DNA of 64,000 bases from Algoriphagus terrigena DSM 22685. Its GTDB lineage: Bacteria > Bacteroidota > Bacteroidia > Cytophagales > Cyclobacteriaceae. Below the pieces are notes generated by a model that saw only the letters and a program-made list of their open reading frames with translations, had not been told where the DNA came from and ran no database searches. The first letter of the stretch is position 1, and each line of letters starts with the position of its first letter. The position numbers and the translations under genes are program-made. Below, in pieces: positions 1 to 6,769 of this stretch. The DNA is taken from positions 62,001 to 126,000 of the forward strand of contig NZ_AUBW01000007.1 of the NCBI RefSeq assembly GCF_000429445.1, written 5' to 3'.

Positions 1-1248
1 TACAGGCAAACCCGTGAAATCCCGGTCATTGGAAGGTCCCCAGTTCCAATATCTCCAGGCGGTAGTAGCGGTCAGAGTTCCGGCACCCAGTTGGATATCT
101 GCATTGAGAGAAATACCGCCCAGATCGTTTTTCGATCTCCATGGGGTGTCGTGATCGATCTTTCGGTCAAAAGCATCTCTGGAAGGAAGGTCGTAATCAA
201 GATCAGCGATGATTTGCTCAAACTGTCGATAGGGAGCGCGTTGGGTTTCTACCACACCGGCCACCACTTGGGCATAGCCGTCGGGACGCTGCGAGCTTGC
301 ATCTCCGGCAAGAAGGATTTCGATCCTACTGGTAGGATTGTATAAAAGTTGCCCTCTGAATCCCAGATTGTTTAGGTCGTTGATGTACTTGCCCGTCACC
401 GTATTCTCAATTGTGCCGTTTCGCTGCGTACCTGAAAAGGAAGCTCTTGCGGCCAGTTTTTTAGACAAAGGTCCCGAGACAGATGCTTTCGCCTGGACAA
501 AGCCGTAGTTTCCGTAGCTCAGCTCTACGGTGCCTTCCGGCGTGTAGCTAGGTAGGCGGGTAGAAATGTTAAACGCGCCGGCTGTGGTGTTTTTGCCGAA
601 AAGCGTGCCCTGCGGACCTCTTAATACCTCAATCTGCTCAATGTCGATGAAGTCCAGGGTAGTAGCGGCAGGTCTTGCAAAGTAGACTCCGTCGACGTAG
701 AATCCCACGCCAGGATCAATTCCGTCATTGGTCAGACCAAAAGTTGACCCAAGTCCTCTGATGTTCAGCGTGGTATTCCTGGGGTTTGAAGAGTAGAGCT
801 GCACCGATGGTACGAGTTCTTTCACCCGATTGACGTTGAAAGAACCTGATTCTTCAATCTTTGGCCCGCCAACCACCGAGATAGCAATGGGGACTTTTTG
901 CACTTCTTCGGTTCTTCGACGTGCGGTGATGAGGACCTCTGCCAATTCCAAATCCTCTTCCAATCGAATGGTGAGTAGGTCAGAAGAAGATGAAGTAACA
1001 TCAACAAAATATTCTTTGAAGCCAACGAAATTAACCTGAAGGCGATTGGGAAGCGCCTGCTGCGAGATAAGGGAGAACTCTCCAGCTTCATTGGTCAGCG
1101 CGTAGGTATTGGAACCTTTGACTACAACCGTAGCGCCAATTAAAGGCTGGCCCGAGGGATCCTCTACTTTCCCCTTGATCTCAATCTGCGCCATCGCCAG
1201 GCTCGAAGAAAGCAGACCTGCGAAAAGTAGGAGTAAAGTCTTTTTCAT
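1..1248 (-). CDS. TonB-dependent receptor, N-terminal part (3' end lies outside the window)
   Basis: The reading frame is open from an ATG at 1248 to the left edge, giving about 416 residues. It starts with a signal peptide (MKKTLLLLFAGLL...AMAQ), followed by a carboxypeptidase-D-regulatory-like beta-sandwich (roughly residues 22-105) with the usual GQPLIGATVVVKG pattern. The plug domain follows, with TARRRTEEVQKVPIAI, LNIRGLG, YVDGVY and EVLRGPQGTLFGKNT. These are hallmarks of outer-membrane receptors that import a ligand with energy from TonB-ExbBD. The plug resembles FyuA-like siderophore/small-molecule receptors more than SusC. The barrel is mostly missing, so the ligand cannot be inferred. 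A well-formed promoter lies upstream at 1316-1344. Confidence 0.93.
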   Translation of the reverse strand, partial: MKKTLLLLFAGLLSSSLAMAQIEIKGKVEDPSGQPLIGATVVVKGSNTYALTNEAGEFSLISQQALPNRLQVNFVGFKEYFVDVTSSSSDLLTIRLEEDLELAEVLITARRRTEEVQKVPIAISVVGGPKIEESGSFNVNRVKELVPSVQLYSSNPRNTTLNIRGLGSTFGLTNDGIDPGVGFYVDGVYFARPAATTLDFIDIEQIEVLRGPQGTLFGKNTTAGAFNISTRLPSYTPEGTVELSYGNYGFVQAKASVSGPLSKKLAARASFSGTQRNGTIENTVTGKYINDLNNLGFRGQLLYNPTSRIEILLAGDASSQRPDGYAQVVAGVVETQRAPYRQFEQIIADLDYDLPSRDAFDRKIDHDTPWRSKNDLGGISLNADIQLGAGTLTATTAWRYWNWGPSNDRDFTGLPV

Positions 1249-1289
1249 AAGAAGGATAGGTTTGAATAAATTATAGTAAAACCATTATT

Positions 1290-1306
1290 CCTATCAAAAA
1301 GATAGG
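1290..1306 (-). other. Small hairpin in the 5' leader of the TonB receptor
   Basis: CCTATC and GATAGG form a perfect 6-bp dyad around a 5-base AAAAA spacer, between the proposed -7 element and the receptor start codon. It would fold in the leader RNA. It could be an operator or an RNA structure; no regulator is identified. Confidence 0.35.
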
Positions 1307-1315
1307 ATATGTAGG

Positions 1316-1344
1316 CAAAGGTATATTTACTTTGGAAAACACAA
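1316..1344 (-). promoter_or_regulatory. Promoter of the TonB receptor gene
   Basis: On the minus strand TTG (1344-1342) is followed by 18 bases and TACCTTTG (1323-1316). This matches the Bacteroidota primary-sigma pattern TTG-N17-23-TAnnTTTG. The element is about 70 bases before the start codon at 1248. Confidence 0.55.
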
Positions 1345-1454
1345 GCAGTTTTGAAAATTATTTCAAAAAAAAAATCGAAACTGAACTCAAAATTAGATCG
1401 AAGCTTTGTGTCGAAACTTTTTAGTGTTCGGTAGATTGCAGGGAAATAACGGCT

Positions 1455-2324
1455 ATGAAACAGAAACTCATCTTACTGCTTGTATGCTTAGTCCAGGGTT
1501 CCGTCGTTCTCGGGCAGAATTCTGAGTTTGATCAATGGAAACAGGGGAGGAACGAGGAGCTTCTGGCGGAGGACGGTTGGGTCAATCTTGCAGGACTGCT
1601 TTGGATTAGCCGGGAAAATGCTTTTTTGAATCAAGTTGGGAAAGACAGTTTAGCGATTTCGACGCGGTCAAATAAACACACCATTGGAGCTTTTCAGATT
1701 GAATCTGATTCGGTTTGGTTTTCTTTTAGTCCAAAAGTGATCAAGAAAAACAAGCTACAAACAGCCGCTAAAGTCCTTCAATTTCCTGTGGAGCACTATG
1801 GCGAGGGCGGAGTTTACTTTGACCGCTGGAAGTGGACGGTGATCAATCGGGGAGGACAGTTTGCGATGAGGTTGAGAGACCTGAACCATCCGGCACTCGC
1901 AGCCTTTGAACCTATTGTGACCTACGAATATGATTCCAAGTGGAGATTGGACGCTTTTTTCGAACCCAAGTTCAATGAGTTCATCAACATCACCAACGTG
2001 ATGGGACAGGTGATTGAGTGGCGGGTGATGGGTACTTTAAAGTTTGAAGTCGAGGGCCAAAAGCAGGAACTCATCACGTTGGAGGATGCGGGGAAACTCT
2101 TTGTGATCTTCTCAGATCAAACCAACGGAGAATCAACCTATCCAAGCGGACGATATATGTACGTGGCTTTTCCGGACAAAAAGGGAAATACCACGGTTGA
2201 CTTCAACTATGCTTACAACCCGCCTTGCGCCTACACGGCGTTTGCGACCTGCCCGATACCACCCAAGGCAAATCGATTGGACTTTGGCATTGAGGCGGGG
2301 GAAAAAAGTCCCGAAGGGCATTGA
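1455..2324 (+). CDS. Exported DUF1684 domain protein
   Basis: The protein has 289 residues with a cleavable signal peptide (MKQKLILLLVCLVQGSVVLGQ), so it is probably periplasmic. It has the layout of the DUF1684 family: an N-terminal WKQGRNEELLAEDGWVNLAGL segment near residues 28-50, a beta-rich middle, and a C-terminal signature NPPCAYTAFATCPIPPKANRL ending in GEK. The family is widespread in Bacteroidota and Actinobacteria, but no enzymatic function is established. It is divergent from the TonB receptor and shares the ~200-base spacer with it. The gene after it, for an Rrf2 regulator, starts 104 bases downstream and probably has its own promoter. Confidence 0.88.
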   Translation: MKQKLILLLVCLVQGSVVLGQNSEFDQWKQGRNEELLAEDGWVNLAGLLWISRENAFLNQVGKDSLAISTRSNKHTIGAFQIESDSVWFSFSPKVIKKNKLQTAAKVLQFPVEHYGEGGVYFDRWKWTVINRGGQFAMRLRDLNHPALAAFEPIVTYEYDSKWRLDAFFEPKFNEFINITNVMGQVIEWRVMGTLKFEVEGQKQELITLEDAGKLFVIFSDQTNGESTYPSGRYMYVAFPDKKGNTTVDFNYAYNPPCAYTAFATCPIPPKANRLDFGIEAGEKSPEGH

Positions 2325-2394
2325 TGTCGGTTTTTTTGGTTTAGACAGAAAAAGACTAACGAGCCGGTATTTTGTATTCCTGCCCCTCTGTTTT

Positions 2395-2409
2395 TTTTTC
2401 GTACTTTGG
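2395..2409 (+). promoter_or_regulatory. Candidate -7 region before the Rrf2 gene
   Basis: TTTTTCGTACTTTGG ends 19 bases before the ATG at 2429. The TACTTTG core is one base shorter than TAnnTTTG. The identical 15-mer occurs at 62692-62706 before another gene, which supports its being a promoter. A well-spaced TTG box is not obvious here. Confidence 0.4.
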
Positions 2410-2428
2410 TTGTCGTTAAGAAGTACAT

Positions 2429-2848
2429 ATGCTATCCAAAAGAGCCAAATACGCCATTAAAACTATACTTTTTCTACAAGATCACCCGGAACTCGTACCA
2501 GTCTCCGCCAAGCTGATATCTGAGCGTGAGCATATTCCCTACAAGTTTTTGGAAAACATTCTCAGAGATCTCAAAACCCATCAGCTAGTCAAGAGCGTCA
2601 GAGGAGCTGAGGGCGGCTATACATTGGCAAAGAATCCCGCTGAGATCAGTATTGCTCAGATCATGCGGGTAGTCGATGGCCCAATTGCCTTGATTCCTTG
2701 TATCTCGGAGCGCTTCTATGAAGCGTGTGCCGAGTGTGAGGACGAGGAAACTTGCCGAATCCGGCATTTGTTTGCAGAAGTCAGGGCAGAGATGGTTCCT
2801 ATCTTAGAAAGGCCCATCACGACCCTTGCTGTAAAAAAAGAAGTCTAA
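2429..2848 (+). CDS. Rrf2-family transcriptional regulator with a cysteine cluster
   Basis: The protein has 139 residues. The N-terminal winged helix (MLSKRAKYAIKTILFL, then YKFLENILRDLKTHQLVKSVRGAEGGYTLAK) is typical of Rrf2 proteins such as IscR, NsrR and CymR. The Cys-containing loop reads PC-x8-C-x2-C-x5-C around residues 91-108, so an Fe-S cluster or a redox-sensing thiol is possible. The spacing differs from classical IscR, and I would not assign a ligand. The gene ends in a strong bidirectional terminator. No isc/suf genes are near, so the targets are unknown. Confidence 0.88.
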   Translation: MLSKRAKYAIKTILFLQDHPELVPVSAKLISEREHIPYKFLENILRDLKTHQLVKSVRGAEGGYTLAKNPAEISIAQIMRVVDGPIALIPCISERFYEACAECEDEETCRIRHLFAEVRAEMVPILERPITTLAVKKEV

Positions 2849-2853
2849 AAAAG

Positions 2854-2882
2854 AAAACCGAGCCAGTTGCTGACTCGGTTTT
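2854..2882. terminator. Bidirectional terminator between the Rrf2 gene and the isomerase-like gene
   Basis: A 9-bp stem (AAAACCGAG/CTCGGTTTT) with A-rich and T-rich flanks lies between two convergent genes and can serve both. Confidence 0.75.
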
Positions 2883-2889
2883 CGTTGGT

Positions 2890-3918
2890 TTAGGCGAGTG
2901 CCTTTCTGCAAAATTCAACACACTTCTGGACTTCCTTGACGGCGTCTGAGCCTTCCGGAACTTGATATTCGAGCTCGATAGTTGCCGGGAATTTGTACTT
3001 GTTCTTTTGGATGAGTTTGAGCAGATCCGGGATCGGCGTATCGCCGGTACCCCAGGCTAGGTTGCCCTTGCCATTAGCCGGAGTCTGGCGGTCTTTGGTA
3101 TGCATGCTGTAGATCCGCGCATGTTGCTTTTCGATCAGCGCAATCAGGTCAGTATTTCCGGCGGCGATGTAGTGGCCCGCATCCAAGTTTAGGCCGTTAT
3201 TTGGGCTTTGCGTCAGCGCAGTATCCCAAAAGGTAAATGTCTCCTGCTCGTGACCGTGATAGCCGACGTTCATCTTATTTTGCTCACCGAGTTTTCCTAG
3301 TCGGAGGGTTTGGTCATCCTTGGAGGGGTGTTCCAAAGTCACGTGGGTGGCGCCGAGAGCCTTGGCAGCTTTCATTCCATAGGCAACTTCAGCATCAGAG
3401 TTATTGGTACCAAAGGTGCTGGGCTTGAACGCATAGATCGTCACGCCGGCGTCTTTGTACATCTTGCGTACCTGTTCAAATTTTTTCATGTCAGCTGTGG
3501 CCCTCCACGCGGCGACAGTCTTGGTGTATTCCTCAGACTGTTTCTGAAGTTCCGCCAGTTCCTTGGTTTCGTCCGCCGTCAGCGTCTCACCGCGACGTTG
3601 TTTGCCGCCCAGTTGGTAGGTTCGCATTCGGTCAAACGTCGGCTTTGGCATGCCGGCAAAGCTTTCCGCAGGATCTCCCATGAGCTCGATCGAACTCAGG
3701 CCGCTATCCACCACATATTTCAACGTGGCTTCGGCACTCTGGTCGGGCATGGATCTGAAGGAATAGGTGATGCAGCCGATTTGGACTCCGTTGATTTCCG
3801 AGTTGGGTTTATTAAAGGATTTGATCAGTGCCGGGGCACCTTGGAGCCAAGATGGCGCAAGTGCGAGTCCAGCCGCGCCAAGTATCGATTTTTGAAGAAA
3901 ATCTCGTCTGTTGTTCAT
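2890..3918 (-). CDS. Tat-exported sugar phosphate isomerase/epimerase-like TIM barrel protein
   Basis: The protein has 342 residues. It begins with a Tat-type signal (NNRRDFLQKSILGAAGLAL), so it is exported folded. The rest matches the xylose-isomerase-like TIM-barrel family (AP endonuclease family 2 fold): GCITYSFRSM at the first strand, SSIELMGDPAESF, VTLEHPSKDD, NVGYHGHEQET, LNLDAGHY and a C-terminal PATIELEY. The acidic and His residues are those that usually bind divalent metal. Such secreted proteins are common in Cytophagales and act on unknown sugars. It stands alone, convergent with the Rrf2 gene. Confidence 0.85.
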   Translation of the reverse strand: MNNRRDFLQKSILGAAGLALAPSWLQGAPALIKSFNKPNSEINGVQIGCITYSFRSMPDQSAEATLKYVVDSGLSSIELMGDPAESFAGMPKPTFDRMRTYQLGGKQRRGETLTADETKELAELQKQSEEYTKTVAAWRATADMKKFEQVRKMYKDAGVTIYAFKPSTFGTNNSDAEVAYGMKAAKALGATHVTLEHPSKDDQTLRLGKLGEQNKMNVGYHGHEQETFTFWDTALTQSPNNGLNLDAGHYIAAGNTDLIALIEKQHARIYSMHTKDRQTPANGKGNLAWGTGDTPIPDLLKLIQKNKYKFPATIELEYQVPEGSDAVKEVQKCVEFCRKALA

Positions 3919-4119
3919 GGTTAAAATGGGTTGAAAGAGTACTGAGTCAAATTAGGTTTTTTATTCGTTTTTACCGCTAGTTTTGAATCAAGTCAGTTTT
4001 CGCGGGTTTGGCTGGTAGAAATTGCATGTGAGCGAACGTTCTGATTTTCTACTGCAAAAGATCTTGGCATAACTTGCCAATATTGCCTATCATTGGAAAC
4101 AAACCGAAAACAAAACCAG

Positions 4120-4989
4120 ATGAGCTCCACTTTTTCGAAGAAGGCCACAGCCACCCTCATCCTGCTGATTTCAATACTCGGAGCTTCAAAGGCACAGGAC
4201 AGCTCTCTGCTCTGGAAAGTAAGCGGAAACGGACTGGACAGCAATTCTTACCTGTTTGGCACCATCCATGTGATCTGCAAGGAAGATTTCCTGATGGACG
4301 AGCGAATCCTTCGTGCATTTGACCGAAGTGAAAAATTGGTCATGGAGCTTGACATGAGCGATCCACAGCTTCAGATGAAGATTCAGGAGTTTTCGGTTAA
4401 TCCTGGGATGAAGAATATTCAGTCGGATCTTCCGCCCGAAGAGGCCGCGATTATCGACTCTTTCCTTCTGCAACACTATGGTGCAGGGCTGGCGCAACTG
4501 GGAGTTTTTAAGCCGATTGTCCTGAGTTCGATGGCGTTGATGAAGACGATTCCCTGCGAAGAAATCGAAAGCTATGAGGGGTTTCTTTCGACCAAAGCCA
4601 TCGAAAGTAAAAAGCCAATCATTGGGCTCGAAACGCCTGAATTCCAGATCGGTATTTTTGACCAAATACCCATAGAAACCCAACTTGATGAGCTGGTTGA
4701 GATGCTGAAAGAGGATTCAGGATCTGCAGAATTTCATAAAATGACCGAGACCTATTTGGCTGAGGATATTGAGGGACTGCATGAGGTGATGAATTCAGAC
4801 GGCATGATGCAGGAATACAGCGAATTGGTACTAGACAGCCGAAACAAAGCTTGGATTTCAATCCTCGAAGAGGAGATGAAGTCCCAAAAACTCTTCATAG
4901 CCGTAGGAGCAGGGCATCTGGGCGGTGAAAATGGTGTGATTTCGCTGCTTCGGAATGCTGGGTATCGGGTCGAGCCGATCAAAAAATAG
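4120..4989 (+). CDS. TraB/GumN family protein
   Basis: The ATG at 4120 gives 289 residues and a clean signal peptide (MSSTFSKKATATLILLISIL...SKA, then QD). An in-frame TTG at 4093 would add nine polar residues before the signal and is less likely. The family signature is present: LFGTIHVICKEDF near residue 38, LVMELDMSD, and a C-terminal AVGAGHLGGENGV, with the two conserved GxxH-type motifs. TraB/GumN proteins resemble Tiki-type metalloproteases, but the bacterial members are poorly characterised. The gene is monocistronic and ends in a strong terminator. Confidence 0.87.
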   Translation: MSSTFSKKATATLILLISILGASKAQDSSLLWKVSGNGLDSNSYLFGTIHVICKEDFLMDERILRAFDRSEKLVMELDMSDPQLQMKIQEFSVNPGMKNIQSDLPPEEAAIIDSFLLQHYGAGLAQLGVFKPIVLSSMALMKTIPCEEIESYEGFLSTKAIESKKPIIGLETPEFQIGIFDQIPIETQLDELVEMLKEDSGSAEFHKMTETYLAEDIEGLHEVMNSDGMMQEYSELVLDSRNKAWISILEEEMKSQKLFIAVGAGHLGGENGVISLLRNAGYRVEPIKK

Positions 4990-5014
4990 TATCTTTTCTC
5001 CGAAAGATTTCTAG

Positions 5015-5068
5015 AAATGCTGGGTGCGAACGACGATTGAATTGTGATCGCATCCAGCATTTTTTTTG
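5015..5068 (+). terminator. Terminator after the TraB/GumN gene
   Basis: A 15-bp stem (5015-5029 with 5048-5062, one G-U pair) starting AAATGCTGG is followed by a run of eight T. It lies between convergent genes and is strongest in the plus direction. Confidence 0.8.
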
Positions 5069-6769
5069 TTAAAAACCGGCAGCTTTGTCATCGCCTCTCG
5101 GATCAGCTCCGCCTTCCAGCTTGCCGTTTGGCAATACCAGAATAGCATCAACCTTGCCGATCACGGGGCTGTTGGCTTCGTTGATCAGGTAGCCGCGTGA
5201 CTTCAGGGTTTGAATCAAGGCTGAGTCAAAGGAACCAGGCTCGAAATTGACCAAATCAGGGAGCCACTGATGGTGGAAGCGTGGGGATTCTACCGCCTGC
5301 TGCATTCCCATTCCGAATTCGGAAACGTTTAGGATTGTCTGAAGCACCGAGGTGATGATGGTCGATCCACCTGGAGTTCCGACGACCATCCAGAGTTTTC
5401 CTCCCTTTTCCACGATAGTCGGCGTCATAGCGCTGAGCATCCGCTTGCCGGGAGCGATGCTGTTGGCCTCCGCGCCAGTTAACCCAAACATATTTGGAGT
5501 TCCGGGCTTAGCGCTGAAGTCGTCCATCTCATTGTTCATGAAAAACCCGAGCTCGTCGATAAAGACCTTGGAGCCGTAGCCGCCATTGATCGTCGTGGTA
5601 AGCGAGACAGCATTGCCTTCCGCATCCACGATGGAGAAGTGCGTCGTCTCCATGCTCTCTGAGAAAGCAAATTCTCCTTTTGCAATGTCCTCGGATTTGG
5701 TCGCTTTTTCAGGATTGAATGATGCCATCCTCGACTTGAGGTACTCATCATCAAGTAATTGATCAACAGGTATTTTTACAAAATCAGGATCTCCAAGATA
5801 ATAGTTGCGGTCGGCGTAGGCTCTTCGCTCTGCTTCCACCAACACCTGGATGTATTCCGGCGAATGATGTCCCATCTTTTCCAAATCGAAGGGCTCGATC
5901 ATCTTGAGAATTTGGGCAAGCGTCATTCCTCCAGAGCTGGGTGGTGCCATGGAAATAATATTCAAATCCTGATAGGGAAAGACGACCGGATCTCTCCATT
6001 TTGCCTCGTACCCGGCCAGATCTTCTTCGGTGATGATACCGCCTCTGTCCTGCATGTGTTTCGCTAGGATTTTGGCGGTTTCACCCGTATAGAATTCGTC
6101 CCGGCCGTTTTTGGCGATCCGCTCCAGGGTGGCGGCGAGGATTGGGATTTTGAGCGTGTCGCCAGATTTGATATCCTGATTGAAAAAGGTCTCCGCTCCA
6201 TTGACTTCGACCAAGGTATTGCGAACCCTCTGGAGTCTCTCCGCCTGATTTGGTGTGACTACAAATCCGTTTCTGGCAAGATTGATGACCGGCTGAAGAA
6301 TTTCCGCTATGCTGAGTTTCCCGAATTTAGCCTGCGCCTCAAATAGTCCTGCGATGGTGCCGGGAACGCCGGAAGCCAATATTCCTTTGGTGCTCAGGTT
6401 GGACAAAAACTCTCCATTTTCATCGAGGTACATGTCTTTGGTGGCGGCGAGCGGCGCTTTTTCCCGGAAATCAATCGAACCTACAGACCCGTCAGCCATC
6501 CGATAGACCATAAAGCCCCCGCCACCGAGGTTGCCCGCAAATGGAAAAGTCACCGCCAAGGCCAGCTCAGTCGCCATCATGGCATCGAAGGCGTTTCCTC
6601 CTTTTTTCAGGATGTCAAGTCCGATCTGCGAAGCTTCCTCCCGGGCGGAGACGACCATTGCCTTTTCTGCAATAAGTCCCAGCTTGGCTTCGGATGTTAT
6701 TGGCTTTTTTGCACAGGAGAAAACCAAGAAAACACCTGCCAGTAGGACGATTGCGCTTCTGAACCTCAT
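5069..6769 (-). CDS. ggt: Gamma-glutamyltransferase (lipoprotein form)
   Basis: The 566-residue protein starts with a lipoprotein signal whose lipobox ends in FSC (Cys19), so it is probably anchored in the envelope. It cleaves gamma-glutamyl bonds in glutathione and related peptides. The autocatalytic nucleophile is the first Thr of TTHFSIVDAEGNAV, about Thr375, followed by the small-subunit features NSIAPGKRMLS, GTPGGSTI and SPRFHHQWLPD. The length is usual for the family. Its start overlaps the stop of the S9 peptidase gene by 4 bases (ATGA type), so the two are translationally coupled and probably function together in peptide degradation. Confidence 0.95.
   Translation of the reverse strand: MRFRSAIVLLAGVFLVFSCAKKPITSEAKLGLIAEKAMVVSAREEASQIGLDILKKGGNAFDAMMATELALAVTFPFAGNLGGGGFMVYRMADGSVGSIDFREKAPLAATKDMYLDENGEFLSNLSTKGILASGVPGTIAGLFEAQAKFGKLSIAEILQPVINLARNGFVVTPNQAERLQRVRNTLVEVNGAETFFNQDIKSGDTLKIPILAATLERIAKNGRDEFYTGETAKILAKHMQDRGGIITEEDLAGYEAKWRDPVVFPYQDLNIISMAPPSSGGMTLAQILKMIEPFDLEKMGHHSPEYIQVLVEAERRAYADRNYYLGDPDFVKIPVDQLLDDEYLKSRMASFNPEKATKSEDIAKGEFAFSESMETTHFSIVDAEGNAVSLTTTINGGYGSKVFIDELGFFMNNEMDDFSAKPGTPNMFGLTGAEANSIAPGKRMLSAMTPTIVEKGGKLWMVVGTPGGSTIITSVLQTILNVSEFGMGMQQAVESPRFHHQWLPDLVNFEPGSFDSALIQTLKSRGYLINEANSPVIGKVDAILVLPNGKLEGGADPRGDDKAAGF

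Noticed and set aside
3310..3924. A 204-codon plus-strand frame opposite the isomerase-like gene
   Set aside because: It lies entirely antisense to a well-supported Tat-exported protein and shows no family motif; the frame is a coding shadow.
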